A DNA stretch of 64,000 nucleotides from Qipengyuania sp. HL-TH1 (GCF_036365825.1 NZ_CP142675.1:1922001-1986000), one strand, 5' to 3'; positions 1 through 9,288 are shown, counted from the stretch's first letter. Translations and numbers: made by a program. The notes: generated from the letters alone by a model not told the origin.

Positions 1-251
1 CCGTAAACGATCGCTGCGCCCTTCGCCTCGTCGTCTTTGCCGGCGGGATAGGGGTCCTCGTCGCCCTTGAGGACCAGCTTCGGGTTGGGGTCCTCTTCTT
101 CCGCCGGATGGGCGTTGAGCATGCCGCTGGCGAAAGCGGCATAGGTCCCGCCGCCGCCCGCGCCGAGAAGCACGAAAGCGAATAGCGCCAGCTTGAGCTT
201 GCCGCCCTTCTTTTTCGCTACGGGTTCCTGAGGGTCATTTTCGTTCGGCAT
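1..251 (-). CDS. fliL: Flagellar basal-body protein FliL, N-terminal part (runs off the window)
   Basis: FliL is an inner-membrane protein that surrounds the stator and supports motor torque. The 83 visible codons start at an ATG and give a short charged cytoplasmic tail (PQEPVAKKKGGK), one membrane segment of about 20 residues (LALFAFVLLGAGGGGTYAAF) and the start of a periplasmic region rich in Asp/Glu/Lys; the conserved C-terminal domain lies outside the window. Identity rests on this layout and on its place after fliK at the end of the fli operon. The gap to fliK is about 30 bases, so co-transcription is likely. Seen: tail, membrane segment, context. Inferred: the name. Confidence 0.8.
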   Translation of the reverse strand, partial: MPNENDPQEPVAKKKGGKLKLALFAFVLLGAGGGGTYAAFASGMLNAHPAEEEDPNPKLVLKGDEDPYPAGKDDEAKGAAIVY

Positions 252-283
252 GGTGTTGTCCTGCTAAAATCGGGTGCCGCGAG

Positions 284-1597
284 TCAGGCGTAGAGCGCGT
301 CGTCGGAGGACGATTGCGCGGGCGCCTGGGGCTGGTTGGGAGCGCGCTCGCCATGGCGGCTGCGCTGGTCGGAAGTCTGCTGGCGCTGGTCATCGCCGGA
401 CGCGTTGCCGGAGCCCGTGCCCGCATTGTTCGCCGAGCCGCCGCGTTCGCCGCCGGTCTGGCCGGGCTGGGTCGCGGAAGACGGCGTTTGCGCCGCCAGT
501 TCCTGCGCGCGGGTAGCGCCGCGGTCATTGGCCATCGCCGCCGCCAGCGCACGCTGCGCCTCGCCATCCTCGGCGGCGATTTCGACATTCATGCCCCCGG
601 CCGAGTGGTCGAAGGTAAGCGTCAGCGCGCCGAATTCCTTGTGCGCAACGGCAATCGCAGCCGGTTTGGAGAGATCGAACTGCCGCGCCGCCATGAGATG
701 CTCGACGACGCGTTCGACATTGGCGAACTGGTCGGTAGCGATGGGCCGCGCTGCGCTCGAAACGGGCTGTATGGTGGATGCGCTGCCGTCCGCAGCCACC
801 GCAAGTGCTTGCGGCATGGATTTCGCGGCATCGCTGGTCGCGCCGGTGCGCGGCTTGGACGCGAGTTTCTCCGCCAGCGCCTTGTCGCCGATCTTGCGTT
901 CGCCGATGGCCGAGCGTTGGGCCGTTCCGGCGCCTTGCAGTGCAGCAGGTTCGGCCTTTGCAGGAGCCGCAACCGCGGTTTCGGTCGCCGCGGCTTTGAC
1001 CGAGGCTTTCGTTTCGCTCTGCGGTGCAGTCGCAACCGGCGCTGCTTCCGAGCGACCATGCGCAGCCACAGCCGGCAAGTCCATTGCGGCCTTGCCGGTC
1101 TGGAGCGACGACACCATGCCGGCCGCGCGCGGATCACGCGGTTGCTGGGCCGCGGAGATACGGACTTCGAGACCTTGGACCGGCGGTTCGCCCGCCGCAT
1201 CGGCAAGCCCTGCCCCCGGCGCAGTTGTGCGCGGGTTCGACGCGGTCATTGCCAGGTCGGTTTTCGGAGCGTTCGGGACCAGGCCGCCAGCCGCCGGTTT
1301 GCCCGCTCCACCTTTGGCGTCGAGGGCGGTCGGCGCCGCGAGCGTATTGTCGAGGACCGGCAGGCCCAAGGCGGCAAGCGGCAATTCCTTGCCGGTCGGC
1401 AAATCGCCCGCTTGCCGGTCCGCTTCCGCCGTATCGGCCTGACCGGCGGGCGGCGTGAACGACGCCAGCTGGCCCAGCAGTTCGGCGAACCCGTCAGTCC
1501 CCTCGAAACCCGCGCTTTTCTGCCCGTTCTCGCTGGTGAGGCCGGCGGCAGAGGACGCGGTGTCGAGCGACTTCGGTAGGGCGATTGAAAAGGTCAT
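284..1597 (-). CDS. fliK: Flagellar hook-length control protein FliK
   Basis: FliK is the secreted ruler that measures the hook and switches the export gate from rod/hook to filament substrates. The protein (437 residues from the chosen ATG, MTFSIALPKSL) has a long low-complexity Ala/Pro/Thr-rich region and, near residues 310-375, a compact stretch matching the FliK C-terminal substrate-switch domain (FDLSKPAAIAVAHKEFGALT and following). The tail is again disordered, Gly/Asn/Gln-rich. An upstream in-frame start 16 codons earlier is less likely because this ATG begins the typical hydrophobic N-terminus. The gene lies between fliJ and fliL, the usual order. Long antisense open frames here are a high-GC artefact. 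Confidence 0.85.
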   Translation of the reverse strand: MTFSIALPKSLDTASSAAGLTSENGQKSAGFEGTDGFAELLGQLASFTPPAGQADTAEADRQAGDLPTGKELPLAALGLPVLDNTLAAPTALDAKGGAGKPAAGGLVPNAPKTDLAMTASNPRTTAPGAGLADAAGEPPVQGLEVRISAAQQPRDPRAAGMVSSLQTGKAAMDLPAVAAHGRSEAAPVATAPQSETKASVKAAATETAVAAPAKAEPAALQGAGTAQRSAIGERKIGDKALAEKLASKPRTGATSDAAKSMPQALAVAADGSASTIQPVSSAARPIATDQFANVERVVEHLMAARQFDLSKPAAIAVAHKEFGALTLTFDHSAGGMNVEIAAEDGEAQRALAAAMANDRGATRAQELAAQTPSSATQPGQTGGERGGSANNAGTGSGNASGDDQRQQTSDQRSRHGERAPNQPQAPAQSSSDDALYA

Positions 1598-1657
1598 AGA
1601 AAGTCCGTTTGTCGTGTGCGGACTATCTATCAAGAAGCGTGCCAAACTCCGGGTCGG

Positions 1658-2053
1658 TCAGCCCTTTTCCAGACCGGCGACGATCGAACGCACCAGTTCG
1701 CGCGTCCCTTCCTCGGCCTTGCGCAAACGCATATCGGATTGGGCGAAGGCCTCGCGCCGGGTCTGCGATTGCAGTTCGGCCTCTTCGGCCTGGCGCGAGC
1801 TCACTTCGGACAGCTTCTGCAGCTGATCGCGCATCGCCTTGCCGCTACGCAGGTCGGCCCCGACCATATCGTCGGCGCGCTGCGCGTAATGCGCGGCGAG
1901 CGTGCGCGTTCGTTCCGCCACGCCAGACAGCCGCGTGCGTGTCGCTTCGGCTTCGCTCGCAGCGGCCGCCGACTGCATCCGTTCGACGGTCCGGACGCGC
2001 TGGATCAGTTGCGCGCGTTTGAGTTTCTTTCGTTCAGGCGTCACTGCCGACAA
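1658..2053 (-). CDS. fliJ: Flagellar export chaperone FliJ
   Basis: FliJ is the small coiled-coil stalk of the flagellar type III export ATPase; it inserts into the FliI hexamer like the gamma subunit of F-ATPase and links it to FlhA. The 131-residue protein is almost entirely charged alpha-helix with Ala, Glu, Arg and Gln heptads (QRVRTVERMQSAAAASEAEA) and no membrane segment, the usual length and composition for FliJ. Its start overlaps the 3' end of fliI by 20 bases, so the two are translationally coupled. Sequence identity in this family is low, so position next to fliI carries much of the assignment. Confidence 0.85.
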   Translation of the reverse strand: MSAVTPERKKLKRAQLIQRVRTVERMQSAAAASEAEATRTRLSGVAERTRTLAAHYAQRADDMVGADLRSGKAMRDQLQKLSEVSSRQAEEAELQSQTRREAFAQSDMRLRKAEEGTRELVRSIVAGLEKG

Positions 2054-3365
2054 GCTCGGTCAGCTGGGCGAAGGAGGTTGCGATATCGATGCTCTCTTGC
2101 CCGCCCTGCGACAGGAACTGGCACATTCGCGGATGCAGCGCGATCGCCTCGTCGAGCAGCGGATCGGTCCCCTGCCGGTAGGCCCCCATCATCACCAGAT
2201 CGCGATTGGCTTCATAGGTCGCGCTCAGCGCGCGGAAGCGGCGCGCGGTCGCGGCCTGTTCGGGGGACACGATGTCGTTCATCACCCGGCTGAGCGAGGC
2301 GCCGACATCGACCGCGGGATATTGCCCGCGCTGTGCGATCTCGCGCGACAGCACGATATGGCCATCAAGGATCGCGCGCGCGGTATCGACCACCGGATCG
2401 TTCTGGTCATCGCCATCGGCCAGCACCGTATAGATGCCGGTCATCGCGCCGCCCGATTCTTCCGAATTGCCCGCGCGTTCGATCAGTTTGGTGATCGTCG
2501 CCAGCGCCGAAGGCGGATAGCCGCGCGCGGCGCCGGGTTCACCCAGCAGGATGCCGATTTCACGCGCCGCATGTGCGACGCGGGTAAGGCTGTCGAGGAT
2601 CAGCAGCACACGCTTGCCCTGCGAGCGCAGATGTTCGGCGAGCGAAGTCGCCAGCATCGCCCCGCGCAATCTGAGATTGGCCGCATGATCGGCAGGCACG
2701 GCGACGATCGCGGTATTGGCCGCGCGGTCCCCCGCCATGTGCCGGGTGACGAAATCGGAAACTTCGCGCGCGCGTTCGCCGATCAGTCCGACCACGATCG
2801 CATCGGCGCGGGCGCTTTCGACGATCATGTCCATCAGCACCGACTTGCCCACCCCGGACCCGGCCATGATGCCGATCCGCTGCCCGATCCCGAAAGTGGT
2901 CAGCGCGTTGAGCGAGCGAATGCCGCTGTCGAATACTTCGGTAACCCGCGACCGGTCGAGCGCGCCGACCCGGTAGCCACCGGCGGGCCAGGCGGTGGTC
3001 GCACCGATCGGTCCGCGTCCGTCGATGGGCTCACCCGATCCGTCGACCGCGCGCCCCAGGAACTCGCGCCCCACGCTGAGCATGCCCGGTTGCCCCTCGG
3101 GACGCACAATGGCGCCGGGGCGTAGCAAAACCGTATCGCCGAGCATCATCATCATCGTATGGCCGTTGCGAAAGCCGATGGTTTCCGCGCGGTGTTCGGT
3201 CGATGCGCCCTGCGCGATCGTACAGATCGTGCCGATCGGCACCCCCAGTCCCGAAACTTCGATCAACCCGCCATCGCAGGCCACCACCCGGCCGAACCGG
3301 CGCGGCGCGAGATCGAGCGAGGCCGATGCGACCGACGCGAAGGTCTCGTCTATCAGGGTTTGCAT
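2034..3365 (-). CDS. fliI: Flagellum-specific ATPase FliI
   Basis: FliI is the cytoplasmic hexameric ATPase of the flagellar type III export apparatus. It releases chaperones and unfolds substrates, with FliH as regulator and FliJ as stalk. The 443-residue protein shows an N-terminal beta domain, Walker A GSGVGKS at residues 169-175, the conserved segment IVVGLIGERAREV soon after, and Walker B (LLILDSLTR) further on. Start choice: ATG encoding MQTLIDETF, which overlaps the end of fliH by 13 bases; a GTG 11 codons upstream would add an Arg-rich stretch lying wholly inside fliH. All catalytic motifs look intact. Confidence 0.95.
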   Translation of the reverse strand: MQTLIDETFASVASASLDLAPRRFGRVVACDGGLIEVSGLGVPIGTICTIAQGASTEHRAETIGFRNGHTMMMMLGDTVLLRPGAIVRPEGQPGMLSVGREFLGRAVDGSGEPIDGRGPIGATTAWPAGGYRVGALDRSRVTEVFDSGIRSLNALTTFGIGQRIGIMAGSGVGKSVLMDMIVESARADAIVVGLIGERAREVSDFVTRHMAGDRAANTAIVAVPADHAANLRLRGAMLATSLAEHLRSQGKRVLLILDSLTRVAHAAREIGILLGEPGAARGYPPSALATITKLIERAGNSEESGGAMTGIYTVLADGDDQNDPVVDTARAILDGHIVLSREIAQRGQYPAVDVGASLSRVMNDIVSPEQAATARRFRALSATYEANRDLVMMGAYRQGTDPLLDEAIALHPRMCQFLSQGGQESIDIATSFAQLTELVGSDA

Positions 3366-3928
3366 GCGGCGAAGATTTCGGCGAGCGCGCGCTGCCACTG
3401 CTGGGGGCCGTCCTCGACCCCGCCGTCATCGGTTTCCACGCGCAAACCGCCGCGCTCGACGCTGGCGTCGGGCACCAGTTCGAGGTCTGCGGATACGTCG
3501 CCGCGGACCAGTTCGAGATCTTCGGGATGGATATGGATGATCCGCTCGTCATGCTTGCGCTGGAACATGGCGGCGGCCGCCTCGACCCGCCGGGCAAGCC
3601 CTTCGGTATCGAGCGCGAGCGGGAGGACCGCTTCCTCGCACAGTGCATGGACCGTCGCCAGCATCCGTTCGCGCAGCTGGCGTTCGCTGGCCGCGTCGAA
3701 GCGGGCGAACGCCAGCTCTATCGCGGTGCGGGCGGCGCGTTCGGCCTTGAGGCGGGCCTCGAAATCGGCATGCGCGGAAATCTGGCCGTCTTCATAGCCC
3801 GCGCGATAGGCTTTCTCGCCCGCATCCTCGGCAACCGGCGGCGGGGCGTCTTCCTGGATCTTGGTGTAGCGGTTGTCGCGGGAAAAGCTCCCCCGCTTGC
3901 CGAGCGCGGCATAGGCGACCCTAGACAT
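3353..3928 (-). CDS. fliH: Flagellar assembly protein FliH
   Basis: FliH is the peripheral stator that binds FliI as a dimer, restrains its ATPase activity and docks it to the C-ring. The 191-residue protein has a low-complexity N-terminus, a central amphipathic helix with small-residue spacing (EKAYRAGYEDGQ followed by a charged helix), and a C-terminal alpha/beta domain (IIHIHPEDLELVRGD) typical of FliH and V-ATPase E-subunit relatives. It overlaps fliG by 8 bases upstream and fliI by 13 downstream. Sequence conservation is modest, so context adds weight. Confidence 0.88.
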   Translation of the reverse strand: MSRVAYAALGKRGSFSRDNRYTKIQEDAPPPVAEDAGEKAYRAGYEDGQISAHADFEARLKAERAARTAIELAFARFDAASERQLRERMLATVHALCEEAVLPLALDTEGLARRVEAAAAMFQRKHDERIIHIHPEDLELVRGDVSADLELVPDASVERGGLRVETDDGGVEDGPQQWQRALAEIFAACKP

Positions 3929-4940
3929 AGTCCTCGTCCCCTTCGCCCATGATGATATCGCCCTGCGCGATCAGGCGCTTGGCAATCGCGACGACTTCCT
4001 TCTGCGCCGCTTCGACATCGCTCTTCTTGACCCGGCCGCGCATCTCGATCTCGTCGCGCAGGCCATCGGCCGCGCGCGATGACATCGCGCCATAGAACTG
4101 CTCGCGGCGGTCTTCTTCGAGCCCCTTGAGCGACATGATCAGCGTATCGCTTTCAACCTCGCGCAGCAGCACGCCGGTCATCTTCATATCGAGCGCGAAC
4201 AGATGCTCGAACTTGAACATCTCGTTCTCGAGTTCCTTGGCAAGTTTCTTGTCGATCTTGCCGATAGTCGGGAGCACGCGTTTCTCGACGCTGCGATGCG
4301 ACTGGTTGATGATCTCCGCCGCATGCTTGATCCCGCCCATCGTCAGCGGGATCGTCCCGTGCAGCTTCTCGATCTTGGCGTTGAGCGTGCCTTCGAGGAT
4401 ATCGATCGCCTGCCGCGACACGGGGCCGAGCTTGGCCACGCGGTGGAGCACCGGCGTATGCAGATCCTCGGGCAAGGCGGACAGCGCCGCCGCAGCGACA
4501 TCGGCATCGAGCTGCAACAGCAGCACGGCGATTGCCTGCGGATGTTCGTCGGCGAGGATTTCACCGATGATCTTGGGATCGAGCCAGCGCAGCAGGCCCA
4601 GCGCGGGGAGGCTCGCTTCCTCGGCCTCGGGCGCGACCTGGCGCATGAGGTTGTCGGTCTTCACCTCGCCCACCGCCCCGTTGAGGAGCTTGCGGACGCT
4701 GTCGACGCGGCCGTGGCCGGAAATCCCGCTGTTCTCGGTCGAACGCGAGAAACCGGCGATGGCATCGACGATCGACTGCGGTTCGACTTCGCCGATCCCG
4801 CACATCGTGCCCGCCAGCTGGCGCAATTCGTCGGGCGTAAGCTGGCCGAGGATCTTCGAGGCATCCTCTTCGGCGAGCAGCATGACCATGATGGCCGCCT
4901 TGTCGGTGCCGCCGAGTAGCTGGGGTGTGGCCGCGGTCAT
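3921..4940 (-). CDS. fliG: Flagellar motor switch protein FliG
   Basis: FliG is the rotor protein of the C-ring that contacts the stator and produces torque; it binds FliF through its N-terminal domain and FliM through the middle domain. The 339-residue length is normal. The EHPQ motif of the middle domain is present (ADEHPQAIAVLL, near residue 150), and the C-terminal domain keeps the charged torque helix (LAKELENEMFKFEHLFALD region). The protein starts with KAAIMVMLLAEE, the usual FliF-binding helix. It overlaps fliF by 4 bases (ATGA), so the two are coupled. Nothing odd seen. Confidence 0.95.
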   Translation of the reverse strand: MTAATPQLLGGTDKAAIMVMLLAEEDASKILGQLTPDELRQLAGTMCGIGEVEPQSIVDAIAGFSRSTENSGISGHGRVDSVRKLLNGAVGEVKTDNLMRQVAPEAEEASLPALGLLRWLDPKIIGEILADEHPQAIAVLLLQLDADVAAAALSALPEDLHTPVLHRVAKLGPVSRQAIDILEGTLNAKIEKLHGTIPLTMGGIKHAAEIINQSHRSVEKRVLPTIGKIDKKLAKELENEMFKFEHLFALDMKMTGVLLREVESDTLIMSLKGLEEDRREQFYGAMSSRAADGLRDEIEMRGRVKKSDVEAAQKEVVAIAKRLIAQGDIIMGEGDEDYV

Positions 4941-6556
4941 GTGGATGCTCCTTGCCGCGCATCTTCCGCGAGCAGGCGGCGCAGTGCGAGCACGGCATCG
5001 TCAGGGTTCTCGCGCGCGATCCGCTGGGCCAGTTCGATCTGCCCGTCGAGCGCCTGCCGGTCGTAAGGCGTCGCAGCGCCCATGGTCGGTCCGCCAAGCG
5101 CGGGAGTGCCTCCCGACTGCGGATCGAGTACGCCGCCGCTCTTCGCTCCGCTACGCAGGGCATTGATCGCCGGACGCACCGCGAGGAGCAGCACCAGCAG
5201 CACGGCGAGGATCGCCACGCCATTGCGGACCGCCATCCCGAACCAGCTGGTTTCGTAGAACGGCACCGCTTCGGTCTCGACCTTTTCGAAGGCGCGCATG
5301 ACCACGGTGACCTGGTCGCCGCGATCGGCCCGCGCGCCGACCGCAGCCGAAACGAGTTCCTTGACCTTGTTGATATCCGCCGCGCTCGCCTTGGCCAGCG
5401 CCGCCTGGTCGATCGCCACGGCGACCGAGAGATATTTGATCGACCCCGGGGTCAGGTTGGAAACCGACACTTCGCGGCCCAGTTCATAAACGCGGGTAGC
5501 GCTGCTTTCGCCCACGCCGCCGCCGGGAGCGGCCTCGGCAGTATCCTCGGGCGCCCCCTGCCGGGCTTCGGCATCGGCGGGCGGCGTATTCGCCAACACG
5601 CCGGGAATTCCGCCCGCCTGGACGCCGCCGCTCTGCGACAATTGCGTCGTCTCGCGGCGGACGGTGCCGTCCTTGTCATAGCTTTCGCGCGCCGAGGTGA
5701 CCTCGTTCATGTCGAGATCGACCTGGACCTGCGAGGTAAAGGCGCCGCTGCCGAACATCGGCGAGAGGAGCTGGTCGACCTGCGCGTTGAGCTTGGCTTC
5801 CATCTGCGCCTGCAGGTCGAGCCGCCCGCTATTGGGGTCGCGCGCCTGCGTCAGCAGCTTGCCGTGCTGGTCGACGACCTTCACCGCATCGATGTTCAGC
5901 CCCGGGACCGAACCCGCGACCAGATTGGTAACCGCCATCACCTGGCCATCGGTCAGCTGGCGCCCACGCGCCATGCGCACCATGATCGAGGCCGAAGGGG
6001 CGACATCCTCGCGCACGAAGACCGAGCGTTCGGCCTTCGCAATATGCACGCGGACCGCCTCGACCCCGTTGATTTCCATGATCGTCAGCGTGAGTTCGCG
6101 TTCCTGTGCGGCGCGCAGGCGGTCGCCCTCGAGCGTCCGGCTGGCCCCCATCGGGAGGCTTTCGATCAGATCGGTCCCGCTTTCGGGCGAGGCGAGCGAG
6201 CCGTCGGAGGCAACCATCATCCGCGCGCGATAGACATCGTCTTCGCCCACGGTCAGCGCGCCCGTGCCATTGTCGATCGTGTAGTCGATCCCGGCCTGGT
6301 CGAGCGAGGCGACGACGCCAGCCCGTTCGGCATCGCCGAGCGAGGAATAGAGCACCCGCTGCGGCGCGGGCGACAGCGTCGCCCAGGTCAGTGCGAGCAG
6401 GCCAAGGCCGGCGGTCCCGGCAAACCAGGGCAGCACCTTCCTGACGGATGGTTGCGCGGTAAAGGCGCGCAGGCGTTCGCCGAACGTGCCCGAACCGCCC
6501 GTCAGCGGCGTCAGCATGCCCGCGCCGGTGTTGTCGGCAGGAACCAGTCCGGTCAT
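4937..6556 (-). CDS. fliF: Flagellar MS-ring protein FliF
   Basis: FliF builds the MS ring in the inner membrane, the base on which the rod, C-ring and export gate assemble. The 539-residue protein has two membrane segments, one near residues 40-60 (VLPWFAGTAGLGLLALTWAT) and one near 450-470 (NGVAILAVLLVLLLAVRPAI), flanking a large periplasmic part with the YscJ/FliF ring-building motif. The cytoplasmic tail (GQIELAQRIARENPDDAVLALRRLL) is the FliG-binding helix pair. It starts 3 bases after the fliE stop. Intact and of normal size. Confidence 0.95.
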   Translation of the reverse strand: MTGLVPADNTGAGMLTPLTGGSGTFGERLRAFTAQPSVRKVLPWFAGTAGLGLLALTWATLSPAPQRVLYSSLGDAERAGVVASLDQAGIDYTIDNGTGALTVGEDDVYRARMMVASDGSLASPESGTDLIESLPMGASRTLEGDRLRAAQERELTLTIMEINGVEAVRVHIAKAERSVFVREDVAPSASIMVRMARGRQLTDGQVMAVTNLVAGSVPGLNIDAVKVVDQHGKLLTQARDPNSGRLDLQAQMEAKLNAQVDQLLSPMFGSGAFTSQVQVDLDMNEVTSARESYDKDGTVRRETTQLSQSGGVQAGGIPGVLANTPPADAEARQGAPEDTAEAAPGGGVGESSATRVYELGREVSVSNLTPGSIKYLSVAVAIDQAALAKASAADINKVKELVSAAVGARADRGDQVTVVMRAFEKVETEAVPFYETSWFGMAVRNGVAILAVLLVLLLAVRPAINALRSGAKSGGVLDPQSGGTPALGGPTMGAATPYDRQALDGQIELAQRIARENPDDAVLALRRLLAEDARQGAST

Positions 6557-6559
6557 CGG

Positions 6560-6923
6560 TTAGACCCCCATCCGCATGGTTTCCTGATACGCAGCAAGCA
6601 GCTTGTTGCGGACCTGGAGCGTGGCTTCGAAGGCGACCCCGGCTTCCTGCCGGGCGAGCATCACCTTGGCGATATCGGTTTCCTCGCCGCGTTCGTAGGC
6701 CGCGGTCACGCGGCCGGATTCTGCTCTGGACCGCGTTCACATTGTCGAGCGCGGTGCGAAGCGTATCGCCGAAGCTCGGCGCCGAAGTCGGCCCCTCGGT
6801 CGGGGCCGCGGGTTGCGGCTGGTGCAGGTCCTGGAGGACCTTGGAACGGTCAATGATCTGCTGGCGCAGCGCGATGATCTGTTCGATCGATCCGCCGCCG
6901 CCTACGCCGCCTACGGGGTTCAT
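6560..6923 (-). pseudogene. fliE: Flagellar hook-basal body protein FliE, broken by a 1-base frameshift
   Basis: FliE joins the MS ring to the proximal rod and is needed for flagellar assembly. The first 65 codons read as an FliE N-terminus ending DNVNAVQ. After about position 6725 the frame is lost; in the next frame the classic FliE C-terminus follows (ESGRVTAAYERGEE, then LQVRNKLLAAYQETMRMGV and a stop 3 bases before fliF). The span is 364 bases, 3n+1, so one extra base (or two missing) lies near 6719-6727. Read without the repair, translation would run on into fliF in the wrong frame. The start overlaps the flbD-like stop by 4 bases. All other fli genes are intact, so sequencing error is possible; if real, the cell should lack flagella. 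Confidence 0.85.
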
Positions 6924-8173
6924 CGGCCTGCTCCCACGGCGATACCGGCTTCACGGAACGAGGCCAGGCGATACCGCAGCGTGCGTTCGCTGATGCCCAG
7001 CGCCCGCGCGGCATTGGCGCGGTGGCCACCGACTGAATCGAGCGCTTCCATGATCGCGCGGGCTTCGGAGATCTGGACGATCTTCGACAGCTTCGCCGGA
7101 CCCTCGGCTGCGGCCACGGGCTGCGCTTCGGCCGGTTTGTCGACCGCCCGGGCGGTCATGTCGAAGACGATATGTTCGGGACCGATCTCGCTTTCGCCCT
7201 GCGAGAGCAGCAAGGCCCGGCGCATGACGTTTTCGAGTTCGCGCACATTGCCCGGCCACGGATACTGGGCCAGCGTGGCGATCGCGGCATCGCCGATCCA
7301 CGGCACGCGGTCACCCTTGGCGACGTGGCGCAGCAGCATGGCGAAAGCCAGCGGTGCAATATCGGCGCGGCGTTCGCGCAGCGGCGGCATCTCGATGGGG
7401 AAGACGTTGAGGCGGTAGTAAAGGTCGGCGCGGAATCGACCCTCGGCCACTTCATGCGGAAGATCGCGGTTGGCACAGGCGATGATGCGCACATCGACCT
7501 TGATCGGGCGGGTCGCGCCGATCGGCACCACTTCGCCTTCCTGCAACGCCCGCAGCAGCTTCGCCTGGAGCGAAAGCGGCATTTCGGCGATTTCGTCGAG
7601 CAGCAACGTGCCGCCATCGGCCGCGCGGAAGAAGCCTTCGCCCGCCGCATTGGCGCCGGTGAACGAGCCCTTCTCGTGCCCGAACAGCATCGCCTCGAGC
7701 ATGGTTTCCGGGATCGCCGCGCAATTGACCGCGATGAACGGCTGGTCGGCGCGCGTGCTGCGCCGGTGAATGAAAGTGGAGAGCACTTCCTTGCCCGTAC
7801 CCGTGGGTCCGTTGATCAGCACCGGAATGTCGGTCCGCGCCAGCCGGTCGGCCAGCGCGATGATCGACAGCGACGCCGGATCGGCCGCGACCGGGCCCTG
7901 CCCGGCATAGGTCATCGCGACCAGCGCAGCGATACTGCTTTCGGCGATCGGGTCGGTATAGGTGAGCGAGCCGCCGGTACCGGCCAGTTCGATCGCGGGC
8001 GTTTCGCCGCGCGCCACGGTGATCGTGCGGGCATCGCGGCTGGCCGCGAGATCGCTCGCATCCGCCAGAGTGACCGGTCGGTCCATGAATAGCGAGGACG
8101 CAATGCCCGCCATTCGTGCCTCGATCGTCCCATGCACGCGCATAAAGCCCGTGGTTTTCGTAATCCCGTCCAT
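6920..8173 (-). CDS. flbD: Sigma-54 dependent flagellar transcription activator, FlbD-like
   Basis: An AAA+ activator that remodels sigma-54 RNA polymerase at flagellar promoters. The 417-residue protein has a short N-terminal region (about 100 residues) without the acidic pocket of a receiver domain, then the central domain: Walker A GPTGTGKE (122-129), GSFTGA (169-174, the sigma-54 contact loop, usually GAFTGA), Walker B GTLLLDEIAEM (188-198), and a C-terminal Fis-type HTH (GGHRANAARALGISERTLRYRL). The ATG was chosen over a GTG four codons upstream because a GGGGG ribosome site precedes it. It heads the fli operon (ATGA overlap with fliE) and diverges from flagellin across a 220-base gap in which I found no convincing -24/-12 element. 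Confidence 0.9.
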   Translation of the reverse strand: MDGITKTTGFMRVHGTIEARMAGIASSLFMDRPVTLADASDLAASRDARTITVARGETPAIELAGTGGSLTYTDPIAESSIAALVAMTYAGQGPVAADPASLSIIALADRLARTDIPVLINGPTGTGKEVLSTFIHRRSTRADQPFIAVNCAAIPETMLEAMLFGHEKGSFTGANAAGEGFFRAADGGTLLLDEIAEMPLSLQAKLLRALQEGEVVPIGATRPIKVDVRIIACANRDLPHEVAEGRFRADLYYRLNVFPIEMPPLRERRADIAPLAFAMLLRHVAKGDRVPWIGDAAIATLAQYPWPGNVRELENVMRRALLLSQGESEIGPEHIVFDMTARAVDKPAEAQPVAAAEGPAKLSKIVQISEARAIMEALDSVGGHRANAARALGISERTLRYRLASFREAGIAVGAGR

Positions 8174-8393
8174 TTGTGCCCCCACTTGGCATGTCTTAGC
8201 GACAGACCCCGAAATGCGGCACGGACGTCAAAAGATTGGCTAATTTTAGGGCTGGTAGATTTACGAGGATAGTTAACTCGAAACCCCGGTAATTTGGACA
8301 ACACCCTTAATTCCGGAAAGTTCCTGCCGGTCTGGTTTGCGACTGCCACATCCTGACCGGGGGCAGTGACCGTAGACCAAAGGGAACATTGTC

Positions 8394-9221
8394 ATGAACG
8401 TCATCAACACCAATATCGGCGCACTCAAGGCCGCCAATGCTTCGAATGCCGCGGGCAAAGCCCTCGGAACCGCCATGGAACGCCTGTCGACCGGCAAGCG
8501 CATCAACTCCGCCAAGGACGACGCGGCCGGCCTCGCCATCACCACCAGCATGACCTCGCAGGTGCGCGGCATGAACCAGGGCATCCGCAACGCCAATGAC
8601 GGCATCTCGATGGCGCAGACCGCAGAAGGCGCGCTGAGCGAAGTCACCAACATGCTGCAGCGCCAGCGCGAACTGACGGTCCAGGCGTCGAACAACACCT
8701 ATTCGGCCGACGACCTCGCCAACCTCGCTTCGGAAATGACCGCGCTGAACACGCAGATCACGAGCGTTCTGGCGAACTCCGAATTCAACGGCCAGAAGCT
8801 GTTCGACGCTTCGGCTGGTACTGCCGGTGTCGTGACGGTCCAGGCCGGCGCGAACGAAGCCGATGCGATCGACATCGATCTGTCGGCCAACCTCACCACC
8901 GATGCCGATCTGGCCGCTGCGGCAGCCGTCGACGTCGAAGCCCTCGCGGCTGGCGATATCGCCCTGTTCGACACCGCCATCAAGACGGTCTCGACCGTTC
9001 GCGCCGGCCTCGGTGCGTCGCAGAACCAGCTGGAATCGGCTGTGACCAACCTCAACAACAACATCACGAACCTGTCCGACGCACGTTCGCGGATCGAAGA
9101 CACCGACTATTCGGCCGAAACGACCGCGCTCGCCAAGTCGCAGATCCTGAGCCAGGCTTCGAGCGCGATGCTCGCACAGGCCAACCAGAGCCAGCAGAAC
9201 GTGCTTTCGCTGCTCCGTTAA
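8394..9221 (+). CDS. fliC: Flagellin
   Basis: Flagellin is exported through the flagellar type III system and polymerises into the filament. At 275 residues it is a short alphaproteobacterial type with only the conserved D0/D1 coiled-coil ends: N-terminus [18 protein letters not shown] with the [19 protein letters not shown] signature, and C-terminus ending [20 protein letters not shown]. The central domain is a small Ala/Asp-rich stretch of about 70 residues, so the filament surface is minimal. AGGGA lies 8 bases before the ATG. A strong hairpin terminator follows the stop, so it is a single-gene transcript. Regulation by the divergent sigma-54 activator is likely. Confidence 0.96.
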   Translation: MNVINTNIGALKAANASNAAGKALGTAMERLSTGKRINSAKDDAAGLAITTSMTSQVRGMNQGIRNANDGISMAQTAEGALSEVTNMLQRQRELTVQASNNTYSADDLANLASEMTALNTQITSVLANSEFNGQKLFDASAGTAGVVTVQAGANEADAIDIDLSANLTTDADLAAAAAVDVEALAAGDIALFDTAIKTVSTVRAGLGASQNQLESAVTNLNNNITNLSDARSRIEDTDYSAETTALAKSQILSQASSAMLAQANQSQQNVLSLLR

Positions 9222-9248
9222 TCTTCCCGAACCCACTTAACGGGAAGA

Positions 9249-9288
9249 GGGCCCGTCGCTCGCAAGAGCGGCGGGCCCTTCTCGTTTT
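9249..9288 (+). terminator. Rho-independent terminator after flagellin
   Basis: A 13-base-pair stem (GGGCCCGTCGCTC paired with GAGCGGCGGGCCC, one G-U wobble) closes a GCAA tetraloop and is followed by TTCTCGTTTT. It lies 27 bases after the flagellin stop. Confidence 0.92.

Noticed and set aside
314..1579. Long open frames antisense to fliK and to other genes
   Set aside because: They are Arg/Ala/Gly-rich shadows caused by high GC, without ribosome sites or family motifs, and lie opposite well-supported genes.
8190..8393. A sigma-54 promoter before flagellin
   Set aside because: GG and GC pairs are present (for example near 8329-8341) but not at the required 10-base spacing.
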